DNA of 64,000 bases. Source: Porpolomopsis calyptriformis. Taxonomy: Eukaryota > Basidiomycota > Agaricomycetes > Agaricales > Hygrophoraceae. The stretch spans positions 310,001 to 374,000 of the forward strand of contig OX621168.1 of NCBI GenBank assembly GCA_951640195.1, written 5' to 3'. Positions 11,848 to 22,431 of this stretch are shown here, one piece after another (the stretch's first letter is position 1; each line of letters begins with the position of its first letter). A model generated the notes under the pieces. That model made no database searches and had not been told where the DNA came from. It was given only the letters and a program-made list of their open reading frames with translations. Both the position numbers and the translations under genes were made by a program.

Positions 11848-13648
11848 ATGCAGGCCCCAACATGCACCAACGTGCGCATCCGATCGACTCAAGATGCTCA
11901 CAAAATCTTCTACGCCGTTCGACGCCGCGAGCTCACAATGGTCAATCGGCGATTGGATGCCGATGAGAGGCTCGCTCTCCGCTCAGGTTGCGTTTATGCC
12001 TGGGAAGAGAGAGGTCGGTCACCGTGAACCCTCTTTTTTTTTTGTTCTTTAGCTTACAATCGATCGTTAGGTCCTCACACTGAAATTACCGGACTCGGAA
12101 TTGAACGTTTCACAGAAGGGAGGCGATGGAGTCCTTCTCGCGTTCGAGATGTGCGTCGCTTTAGTCGTCCATAACACGTCATTAAAAATGCTGAGCATCC
12201 ACCCAGGAGTTTCTATTTTATTACGAGAAGTACACTCCTCCACAAGATGGGAGTCAGACAAGGTTTGCCGCGATCTTAATTTCTTACGTTCCCCATTCTG
12301 ATCTTCAAACCAGTCCCTCTGGAAAGCAGCCCCCGCGTGATTGGGATCCCCTCGTCAAACAGACCTATTCTGTCTGGGTAGAAACAGAAAAAGGTCGAAG
12401 AAAATGGCACTTGAGTTAGTAGATCCAACCATACCTGTCATTCAATGCTGACCCTCTGCCACAGCCGCCTACTTCACTCAGGCCACGGTGGATCAGTTGG
12501 GTACCATTGACGATATACCTGGCGTAGGCGACCTCGCCGTCCCTAGCGGATTGTTCCAGAGCACACGAGTAGGCAAAACCCGAAAATCTGACGATTCCCA
12601 TCGGGGGGCTAGTAGGGACACATGTAAACCAGCCACGACCTCGGCTATGACGCGTACTTTTGCCCCGTTTTCCCCGACTTATTCCTCATCACATTCAAAA
12701 TCTCCTGTCCCTGGCTCTCCTAAGCTGTTCGACCCTTACCCAAGCACAAACTACGGCAATGGCCCGTCCTGTTTTTCAGGTACCCAACTATTACAATTTT
12801 CAGTACCTCCACTTCCCGTGGCCCAGCGCCCACTCTCTGCATCCCATAATTCACAACCTTCTGGATCGGATACCCGTGATCGTACTATTCCGCCAGCTAC
12901 TATAGAATACCCCCATTTCGGTCGTAATGATTTATTTAGTCGCCAATCAACCCTGGGACATCGGGCAGACGCCTCATATCGCCCCTCTTCGGAGACAGCT
13001 GGGGTAGAGGTATCAAAGCCATCTGATTCCAACACCGGACTCTCATTCTCTCCGCCAGTTTTACGGTCTATCGATCTCAACGAAACACCAGTTACTTCTC
13101 CTTTGTATTCCCCCAACACCCACGCATCTAATGGGAGCGAAACTTCGCTCTCTCCCACCTCATCCACGGCCTGGTTTGCGTATCCGCCCACCCTGCAACC
13201 ATGTTCAGACCATCATCCAACGAGCTTCTCCGACCGTGATGGCGTGGTAACGCCGTTTCCTCTTCGCACATCATTTACTACATTGACACAGTCAGCACCC
13301 CCCACTGCGCATTCCGATTCCCATCTCTTCCACCAACAGTCAACTTCACAAACCCCCTCGCACTCGTACACTCATACCCAGCCACGTTCGCCGCAAAATA
13401 ACAGCCCTCCCTCACCCCAGCGATCCTTGGGTTCGCCCATCTCGCACCTTTCTCTTCCTTCCATCGATCCCCGTTCTTTTGAATCTCATTCGACGGAGTG
13501 GTGCGGGTTCGAGAGCGATCGGAAGGGGACCATCGGTCCCACTCGCGTGGACCTGACTCCCTTGCACGCCTTGGAACGAAACCGGCCTTACCCTCGGCAT
13601 CCGGTTGACGACCAAACGCTGCGTCTCTTGCGCCCCCGATCTTCCTAA
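11848..13648 (+). CDS. WOPR-domain (Gti1/Pac2/Wor1-type) transcription regulator, copy 2
   Basis: The start MQAPTCTNVRIRSTQDAHKI parallels copy 1. Exon 1 ends inside WEERG, the next encodes TGLGIERFTEGRRWSPSRVRD, then EFLFYYEKYTPP, then KQTYSVWVETEKGRRKWHL. The last exon starts AYFTQATVDQLGTIDDIPGVGDLAVP. The exon pattern matches copy 1, which argues for tandem duplication. It differs in a long Ser/Pro/Thr-rich tail of roughly 360 residues, typical of a disordered activation region. The extreme C-terminus (YPRHPVDDQTLRLLRPRSS) resembles copy 1. It is predicted to be a nuclear sequence-specific regulator; its target process cannot be read from the sequence. Confidence 0.9.
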
Positions 13649-14440
13649 GCTCGACTGGCGGCGACTAGGAATCCCCAACTGGTTCTTTGGCCATTAGCAC
13701 ATGTCCTCGTTCTCGCTTAATGTGTAACAACCAATACGTTTGTTCGTTCCCTACTTTCCGATGATACCTTAAAGTGAAATTCGTTGTATCCACTAGCGGG
13801 CTTTTAGGGTTACCATTATTATCACTCTGTCCGGATTTTTGCAACATAGCTCCCAATGATTTTTTCCCTATCCAGACAAACCCCTGGCAATGCACCCATA
13901 CAGAAGATGCTGTTCATTCCAGAAATCTGACCCGGCTTGGTCCCAAATGAGGTATTATTGCATACCGGAACGCCCCTCTGTGCCTGATCAGATCAGTGGC
14001 TGCAAGGACAGCATCATGGGACACAACACGCTTTCCGAAGTTTGTGCGACCCTAATGGGTTCTCTTGAAGGCAAGTACTGTTCCAGGTATTCAGACTGCT
14101 TAGAATGTAAGGTGGAGCTAACTAATCATCCGACATTCCCGGTATGGTTTTTTTTTCGCAAAGCAAGCAGATTGCACAAGACTAGAGTCTGCCAAATTTC
14201 TTGTAGAATTACAGACACTAGTGTCAACAGGTAAGGGGTAGACGCTTCTCCACCAGGTTATATATATCTATGCCTTCAACAAAACACATCCTCCCCCACG
14301 GCTACCCCATTTCTTACAAGGGAATATGGATCCCTGCTTGACACGCCGACATCGTTACGTTGACAAGCGATGAATTAAAAGGACAATAAGATGAATGTTC
14401 TGATGATGCAAATCTTGTGATGAAGAATGTCCATTGAAGG
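13649..14440. other. Spacer between WOPR copy 2 and TFIIA
   Basis: These are convergent 3' ends. A 114-codon plus-strand frame (13890-14234) lacks family features and has unconvincing composition, so it is not called. Confidence 0.4.
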
Positions 14441-15572
14441 TTACCACTCAAGTTCCCTGTTCGATATTTGAAATTCTGGATGCAGTAAAGAGGAAACATG
14501 ATAACGCACCCAGTGCATTTGGCGAAAAGATAGTCCCTGCCATTTATGTGGATCATGCCATCTTTAAGAATGCACTTCCATTTGTTCTTCACCCGTGCAA
14601 CCTGAAAGCATAATAAAGGTTGGGTGAAAGCATGTAATCGACGGAGAAAGACGAGACCTTATCATAAGTGCAAAATACGATATCGTTTTCGCCCACCGCA
14701 CCGTCTTCGGCATCCTCCTCGCCTTCCGTGTCAGAATCGTCTAGATCGCTGTTTATAGCCTCTGAGTCGTCAAGCGTTACCGAACTGGGGGCTTGAGATG
14801 GCTGTGGCAGCGATGGATGCGACGCGTGCGGCGCATAGGTTTGGCTTGGTGGGGGCGAAGAGGAATCGGAGGAAGATGACGAAGGACCATCGACTTGAGG
14901 TATCTTCGGCTGTTGAGGGGGTTGCGCTGAGAGTGCGGGAAGGGGGAATAAGCGCGGAGGCGGAGCGACCGGCCCACGGTTGGATGGTGGGCCAGGAGAC
15001 GAGGGACCGTTTTGCTGGCCTCCGGTATGTGCCGATCGAGCACCATTGAGTTGCGGCCCAGCTAACGTGGGAAGAGTGTATGATGGTAATGTTGGGGGGC
15101 CACTCAATACATAGCGTGTGTCTATGGGCTCAGTTTTGATGTGTGGCGGCTGCGGCTGGGGATGGTGGGGCAGGGGTGGCGGAGCGTAGGGATTATGTGG
15201 AGGAGGGTAGTGTGGATGTTGCATCAAATGCATAGCGTGGGGGTAGCCATGGTGTTGGGGAGGTGGGGGGTGAGGTGCTTCGAAGTCTGCGACACGGGAA
15301 GCAATGACTTTGTTTTCCCATTTCTGATGTTGATGGCGGAGACGACGACGGTACTTTCAGAAGTACATTGCACAAGAACAGAATCAGACTTACGTTCTGC
15401 AGCTCAGCTAAGACGTCCTCGGTCACGCCGAACTCGTCGAACTCGGTCTTAATGGCAGAAATGACATCGTCTATGACCGCGCGGTAAATTTGTGGCTCAT
15501 AGAATCTGAGTTACCTGGCTGGACTGCTACGATACGAGTTGGTGAGCAGCTCACCACAATTTTATTCGACAT
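14441..15572 (-). CDS. TOA1: Transcription initiation factor IIA large subunit
   Basis: The N-terminus is MSNKIV, an 18-nt first exon, followed by PQIYRAVIDDVISAIKTEF and EFGVTEDVLAELQN, which is the TFIIA alpha helical region. A long Pro/His/Gln/Ser linker and an acidic stretch (DLDDSDTEGEEDAED) precede the beta region. There IVFCTYDKV, RVKNKWKCILKDGMIHING and DYLFAKCTG match the C-terminal beta-barrel. A final intron beginning GTGCGT joins ACTGG to the next exon and yields the expected ending GELEW and stop. TFIIA stabilises TBP on promoter DNA in the nucleus. Both conserved ends are complete, so the gene should be functional. Confidence 0.93.
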
Positions 15573-15864
15573 TATCGGGGTCTGGCAGAAAAGGGGCGGA
15601 AGAAAGAGAGGGCGCTTTTATACTTGATTGACTCAGCCAAAAGACCCACACTTCAAACTCCGCTCGGTACCTTAGCTAGAGTCCCACGCACAGACCATCT
15701 CATTTACAGAGAGACTGCAAAGGTACTAGAGATGTGTTTTGAAGGGTAAGTTTTAAATACAGTACAATATCTCATAATGCATAGATATATAGGGGACGAA
15801 GGTTATGAGAAATTGTACTGTAGCGAAGTCGGGACACAATGGAAAAGTGAGGCCATAGGAAAAG

Positions 15865-18800
15865 CTAGAGGTTACGAAAATAGGCATCCATTCCTGTAAA
15901 ATCAAGGATAACGACGCGACCGTCCATCGTGCCAAAAGTTGCACGAACTCCATTGGCAGCCAAACAACTCGGTTTGCGAGAGACCGGAACCCAACACAGA
16001 CGTCGATGCAGGGTGAGGGAGTGCACCCAGCCGTCCGTTGCGATATAACCAAATATTGGGAGAGTTGGGTTTGGGCCATTCCCAGGTAGGCCACAAGATC
16101 GCGCGATCAGTTCAACATTAATATAATTTACTTTGAAGGTGTTCAGGTGTGCACCACTGGCTGCGTCCCAGAGCCGAACGGTTTTGTCATCGGATCCAGA
16201 AACGATACACGTGCCATCGGGGGAAAACGCGACCGATCTTATCCAACCGGAATGTCCCTTGAAAGTCTTCAGATGTGCACCGCTGACTGTGTCCCACAGC
16301 CGAACACTTTTGTCGTGGGATGCAGAAACGAGACGGGTGCCATCGGGGGAAAATGCAACTGAAAATACCCGATCGGAATGTCCCGTGAAAATGTTCAGAT
16401 GCGCACCGCTGACTGCGTCCCACAGCCGAACAGTTTTGTCAAAGGATCCAGAAACGATACGCGCGCCATCAGGGGAAAATGTCACTGATTGTACTGAATA
16501 GGAATGTCCTTTAAAAGTGTTCAGATGCGCACCGCTGACTGCGTTCCACAAACGAACGGTTTTGTCTGAGGATCCAGAAACGATATGCCTGCCATCGGGG
16601 GAGAATGAGACCGAATTTACAGAATTATGATGTCCGTTGAAAGGGTTGAGATGTGCGCCGCTGATTGCATCCCACAGACGAACGGTTTCGTCGTCAGATC
16701 CAGAAACGATACGAGTGCCATCGGGGGAAAACGCAACAGAAAGTACCCGTTCGGAATGTCCCGTGAAAAGGTTCAGATGTGAAACGTTGACTGCGTCCCA
16801 CAGCCGAACACTTTTGTCGTGGGATGCAGAAACGAGACGAGTGCCATCGGGGGAAAACGCAACCGAATTTACGGCTCTGTGATGTCCCTTGAAAGCGTTC
16901 AAATTTGCACCACTGACTGCGTCCCACAGACGAATGGTTTTGTCAACGGATCCAGAAACGATACGCGTGCCATCGGGGGAAAATGCGACCGATTCTACCG
17001 AATGGGAATGTCCATTGAAAGTGTTCAGGTGCGCACCGCTGGCTGCATCCCATATCCGAACAGTATTGTCCTTGGATCCAGAAACGATACGCGTGCCATC
17101 GGGGGAGAATGCAACCGAAAATACCAAACTAGAATGTCCTGTGAAAGTATTCAAATGTGCACCGCTGACTGCGTCCCACAGCCGGGCAGTGTTGTCGTGG
17201 GATCCAGAAACGATACGCATACCATCGGTGGAAAATGCCACCGAATCTACCGAACGGGAATGCCCCGTGATAGTGATCAGATGTGCACCGCTGGCTACAT
17301 CCCATACACTAAGGGTGTGGTCTCCGGATCCAGAAACGATACGCAAGCCATTGGGGGAAAATGCGACCGAATTTACAGAATAGGAATGTCCCTTGAAGGT
17401 GTTCAGATGTGCACCGCTGACTGTGTCCCACAGTCGAACGGTTTCATCCTCGGATCCAGAAACGACACGTGTGCCATCGGGGGAAAATGCGACCGATGTT
17501 ACCGAACGGGAATGTCCCTCGAAAGTGTTCAGGTGTGAGCCGCTGATAGCGTCCCATAGCCGAACAGTTTTGTCTAAGGATCCAGAAACGATACGCGTTC
17601 CATCGGGGGAAAATACGACCGAGCGCACCAGTCCGAAATGTCCTTCTATCGCCCGTATGCATGAATCCCATCTCTCATCTAATCCATTGTACACTTTTAT
17701 CGGAATGTCCAGCTCTCTCCTATATTTCCTCTTAATTAAGGTTTCTTCGGGAGTGAACAGTAACGCAGAGTGGTATATTTGAAGAGAACAAGTGCTGATG
17801 ATCGAGAAAAATTCAAGGGTAAACCGCTCGCAATCACGAAGTAAATTCATCGTATCTGTCACATCCCTGCCTGCTTTCTGTCAAACTCGATCAGTTTTGC
17901 GTATTGCAGAGAGTGGAATAACAAACAGCAATAGTTCGTTGAGCGGCGTCCAAGGCAAGCAGGCCATTTCGGAGACCTCCCATAAGACTCAGCGCTTCAA
18001 CCCAATACAGTAGATATTTCGAACAAAACTTGTTCACGGAGTCGACAAGAACGTCAAACGTCGCGTTTTCTAGGTGCCAAGCCCAGTGACGACATGCATA
18101 TTGCAATTCGGGTCGGATGCAAGCCATCACACGCGTCGGAAGGTCGTCCACCTCGTTATTAAGCAACGTTGGGTTTCCTATTCGACAGATATCTCGCTTC
18201 AACTCCTTCATAGCAGATAGACAGGCACGCGCAAGGAATGTATGTTGCCTCTGGGGGTCAACAACATACTTTGGATTACGACATCGAGTTGAGTTCGTTA
18301 TATAGTCAAAGAATGATGGATGAAGCGTTCGAATCACTTGCGCTTCATCATCAGGCACCATGATCACAGAATGAAGACGCTGAAGTGTCACTCGGGCTGT
18401 ACGCGATGGCACGCATAGTAATCGTTCAAGAGCAACCGATGAAAGGGGGTCTTGGAGGAGCACGATCGAGCCTAGAATCGTTTTCAACCGATCAGAAAGA
18501 TGAGAAGATATGTCAGGAAAGGCATTGTTCAACACTTGATCGTATAACCGATCAAGGTTATAATGCGGAGATGAGTCTTCCATTGCCGTGGGCGCATTAC
18601 ATAGAAGGCGCCCAAGCTGATGTTTCGGGTCACAATAGTTTGGATCTTCAATGAATCTGACTGAAGTTGACGCGAATATGAAAAGTCCAAAAGAAATCCG
18701 CGTCAAGGCATGGATATCTTTCGCAGAAGGCCATTCTGTTCGGAGATGATAAGACTGTCTCGTTAGAGCGAGTCTCGTCGACAGGTAGTGTTCGATATCG

Positions 18801-20421
18801 CCCTGCACGATACCCAACTCCACTTCATGCAAAACGTATCGCCAAGTGACCGGGTTCAACTCGCGAGATTTAAAGCCAGTGGTAATATGACTTTCCGGAC
18901 GACTTGTGACCAAGAACTTGAGTGGGAAGAGTTTGTTGGCATAAAGAGATAGTGATGATAAAATGACGGATGTGGATCCACTCTCCTTGCATTCATCGAG
19001 CGCATCCAACACAACAACATTCGAAGAGAACGAGCTTCCAAGCGTGCGAAGAGGGTTTACGATGAGTTGTTCAAGTTGATATGAGGTACTCGAGTAGGCG
19101 ATATCCGGATTCGATTCCATCACACGAGAAACCTCGGCTCTGAATAAAGCGTTCGAGTTCCCGAGTTGGTATGCGATGCTCGTGAAGATCATACGTGGAT
19201 TGTTGCAATCCGCGTCGTCGCGTGAGCAGAAAAAGCTTGCACCCAGAATGCTACTTCTTCTGCAGGCTTCGGAAACGGTGTAAGCGATCGTCGTTTTCCC
19301 GGTTCCCGCGCCTCCGTTAATCCAGAATATATGGGTATTCTCTGAAATACGATTAGCTTCTTTCAAATTTCCCTTTGAAGTGTGACCAGCTTGAAGTTGT
19401 GAATCACTGATTCCAATCCAGCCAAAAATCTGATCAAGGATATCTGTCCTTGTGCCTTCTAGACACCCCGATCGATCTTTGGAGTCGAACGGGGATAGTA
19501 TGGCATATGGTGGGCGCACATCTAGGATACTTGAGTCATTTTATCATCGTCAATAATTAATGAGTTATCACCTTTCTTGTCCACTCTTGTGTTTAGCGCT
19601 TTCATTTCCTGGAAAGTACCAAGTAAGGGCAAAGTGATGACCACGATTCACTATCAACACATACCTGGAACCCACTCGTTGTAGTTTCACGAAGGTTGCC
19701 GATGTCTTCCCGGATCTTGACGGCCTGTTCCTAAGAGGACATCAGCGATGGTATTCCAGCAGCGAGAAATCGACACACATCTACCGCAGATTCAATGGTG
19801 AGCATGGTCTCTACCTGCACCAAATATCAGGCACCGATTCATATCTTCCAACTACGAAAGCAAATAGTCATACCGTAAATGTTTGCATTGACGACATCAT
19901 CATCTGGATATGACCACTGATCAATTGCGCGTCATCCTCGGAGTGGATAAAGCGCTTTATGGCATGTCTAGAGGCCATCTGTTGCAGTTGTTCTAAGGCC
20001 GCGTTTGATGTACTAGAGAAGAACAGGTCAAGCTTGTTCGTTTTGATATGGAGACAGCGTACGTGAACAGGCGGTCTATTCGGTCAATGGCAACAGGAGA
20101 AAGAGTTCCTCCATTTTTGGACTTCTCAAGGACTAGGTTGAGTTCCTCGATTTGCTTTGCGAGTCCCTTGACGTCCTCTGCATTCTGAGATGTTTTCTGC
20201 ATGCCCATAAGAAGGTGTAAACATATATAGTTGTGATTTACCTTGATGACATCAAGAACGAGTATCAGGCCACCTATGCCTGCTTTTAGTCCAGGCACTG
20301 CAGCGAGTCCTGCTGCCTCTTTGACTATTCTGAGAGTTGTTTGCAGTGCGTTGACGACAGTGGAACACGCCTGCTCCAATTTCTCTTTTTTGTTGAGCTT
20401 TGCTTTAATCGAGCGGAACAT
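15865..20421 (-). CDS. NACHT-WD40 STAND (NLR-like) protein
   Basis: The start is MFRSIKAKLNKKEK at 20421. Small exons encode a helical N-terminal region of about 200 residues, which resembles the four-helix HeLo/MLKL-like domains of other fungal STAND proteins (inference). The NACHT exon (17.9-19.5 kb) has Walker A (GGAGTGKTT), Walker B (VVVLDALDE) and TSRPESH. A 49-nt intron starting GTTTGT near 17930, with an internal CTGAT branch-like site, joins it to the WD40 exon (to 15865). That exon has 12 consecutive 42-residue repeats of the form GHS..V.SVAFSPDGTRIVSGS.D.TVRLWD. The C-terminus leaves the repeat pattern. Fungal NACHT-WD40 proteins such as HET-E act in non-self recognition; here that role is inferred. 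Confidence 0.9.
16133..17650 (-). repeat. 12 tandem 126-bp units encoding WD40 repeats
   Basis: In-phase 126-bp units lie inside the NACHT-WD40 gene. Units are highly similar at DNA level. Units 7 and 11 share TRLVSASHDKSVRLWD exactly, which suggests recent unit exchange or duplication. Confidence 0.9.
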
Positions 20422-20558
20422 CGACAGCGACTTGGATGGGGCGGAAAGGTATCATGATCGACCCCCCTGACCCAGTTCCCACGCACAGACCAACTCGCAG
20501 ATGACGTAGTTTCTCTAACCACCCATAAAGTGGAGCGAAATGGTTCTGTCCTCGCCTC

Positions 20559-21045
20559 ATGGCTGTCTTCAGAAACTCTTCACAGTCTGATTCCGGCTCT
20601 CCGCCACCGCGCAGAGGCAGCTTGTTTGGTGGATCAAAGGCTTCTACACCCTCTTCCTCGCGAGGAAACAGCCTTCTTCGCCGTCCGTGGCGCCCGACCG
20701 GCGATACCGATTCCCAGCACTCGTCTCGCCGTTTTTTCGGGCGCCACAGCAATCACATCTCTGACCCAACGATCATTGCGGCGCGTCAGAAGGTCACAGA
20801 CGCCGAGAATGCGGAGAAGGAGGCCGACAAAGCTCTTCAGGCGGCAATAATGGCCGTAAAGGAAGCCCGCGAGCATGTAAAGAACCTGGAGAAGGAGGCC
20901 GCTGAAGAGTGAGTGGCTGGCATTTCAACCCAGTCGTCTGTCCCCTTACCTGGTTATTTTGAGTGCGAGGCTTGCAAAGGCAAAACAGGCCGAGTCTAAG
21001 ACAATTACCAAGAATGCTGGCAGATTGGGTAGACACGGCCCGTGA
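20559..21045 (+). CDS. Small protein with C-terminal coiled coil, function unknown
   Basis: Exon 1 starts MAVFRNSSQSDSGSPPPRRG and is Ser/Arg-rich for about 70 residues. It then becomes an uninterrupted charged helix (AENAEKEADKALQAAIMAVK, then EAREHVKNLEKEAAE). A GTGAGT donor near 20908 and an acceptor TTTTGAG near 20960 extend the helix (DARLAKAKQAESKTITKNAG) and end at RHGP and stop, giving about 145 residues. I do not recognise a named family. Composition, splice signals and the continuing helix argue that it is real. It is divergent from the NACHT-WD40 gene, with 137 bp between start codons, so they may share a promoter region. Confidence 0.65.
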
Positions 21046-21170
21046 AGCGCTACCGTATCGTTTTGATCCTCACTTTACCTATGATATACCCCGATACCTT
21101 TGATTCCTTTGATTCTGGATGTATCTGCCACATTGTCAATACATGCAAATACCCTCTCAGCTTGGACGAT

Positions 21171-22398
21171 ATGCGACCATTCTTCGTCTGTCTGCTGCTG
21201 GCAGCACTGTCAAATGCTGTCCAAGTATATTTGAATCCAAGTCCTCCTCTTCCCTCGTATCTTTCGTCCAGACGCGCCACCTTCGTCATTTCACATCATC
21301 TTGGTCTCGAAATATTTGAACCATCAGAAAATATCAGGGAAAGTGCTTTGCTCGATAATCAGCAATTCGTTGGACAGGGCCATAAGAATGGGCTTTTATT
21401 GACTGTAAACGAGGCCGAGGCAAACCGTACGTTCATCGTACTTTACGGTGGGATGAACCACTGAAACCTTCCTTAGATGTCCTCCCACCCTCCATGAAAC
21501 CATCCTTCTCGCTATCCGACATCCCGCATGTACCACCCCTCTCCTCCCCCATTTCAACCTACCTTGACCGAGCCCGGCATATTTATGCCTCCGTCTACAC
21601 CTCCCTCTCACACTCAGAACAAGGTCCTCGGCGAATTCTCGACCTCTTCTCCATATCTAGCCCTTCGACCGACGCATTCCTCACAGAACTCACCGTTCTC
21701 TCACGCTTCATAGACACCAATCCTTCCGCTTCCGACCAATTCGCCGCGCTCGAGCTCACAGGTCTCTCCAAAATTGCGACCGCTTTCGGGCGCAGCAGCG
21801 ATCAATACATACTTGCCGCCCAGGCTACGCGTGCCATGCTCGAGAGTGCGCTGTCACAGGACAGTTTACACCTAGTTCTCCTCACCTTTGACCCCGCCGT
21901 TGAGCCCCAAAGCGCAAAGAGGAAGAGAGCGCAGCCACCCCCTAACCAGACAACGTTCCCGATACCGAATCCCCAGCCACAGCAACCTATTAGCGGTATT
22001 TCAACGTGTTTTGAAACCGCGGATGTGTGTTCGAACTCAACAAGCGCGTGTTCTGGCCATGGACAGTGTGTGGAGGCGACCAAGGCCGGTCGGACATGTT
22101 TCATTTGCGCCTGCGGTGTGGTGGTGAGTGACGAGGGGAAGAAAGAGATATGGGCTGGGGAGGCATGCGAGAGGAAGGACGTTAGCGCGTGAGTGTGTCC
22201 GTTTCCGAGTGGCCGGTGGTCTCGTGCCAGGGAACATTGACTGAGACAAAATCTCGCCGTAGGCCGTTTGTACTAATCACAGGAACGGTTGTTGGGTTGA
22301 CTGTTTTGTTTGGAGCAGCCGTGTCGTTGCTCTTGGGGGTTGGAAGACAAGAGTTACCGAGTGTATTACTTGGTGGTGCGGTGGTGAGGAGGGACTGA
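21171..22398 (+). CDS. Vps3844/DUF3844-type ER or vacuolar membrane protein
   Basis: A signal peptide (MRPFFVCLLLAALSNAVQVY) leads a lumenal region of about 290 residues. Near the C-terminus is an EGF-like cysteine cluster (STCFETADVCSNSTSACSGH, then GQCVE and CFICACG). It is followed by GEACERKDVSA, a short intron, and one membrane span (FVLITGTVVGLTVLFGAAVSL). The tail reads GRQELPSVLLGG. This cysteine-cluster, RKD, TM and ELP order is the hallmark of the fungal Vps3844 C-terminal domain, a poorly characterised family linked to vacuolar sorting. An intron near 21430-21476 joins NEAEAN to VLPPSMKPSFSL. The SET gene starts only 33 bp downstream. Confidence 0.8.
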
Positions 22399-22431
22399 TA
22401 ATGCATACACCCCTAGTCACATGACTCTAAT

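Noticed and set aside
13890..14234. 114-codon plus-strand ORF as a gene
   Set aside because: No family motif, no splice or composition support, and a poor fit between two well-defined genes.
16819..17538. Long plus-strand open frame of 239 codons across the WD40 region
   Set aside because: It is a shadow of the repetitive minus-strand WD40 coding sequence; its own repeats mirror that sequence.
16133..17650. Regular 126-bp repeats resembling a CRISPR or satellite array
   Set aside because: They are the in-frame WD40 units of the NACHT-WD40 gene; there are no spacers and the organism is eukaryotic.
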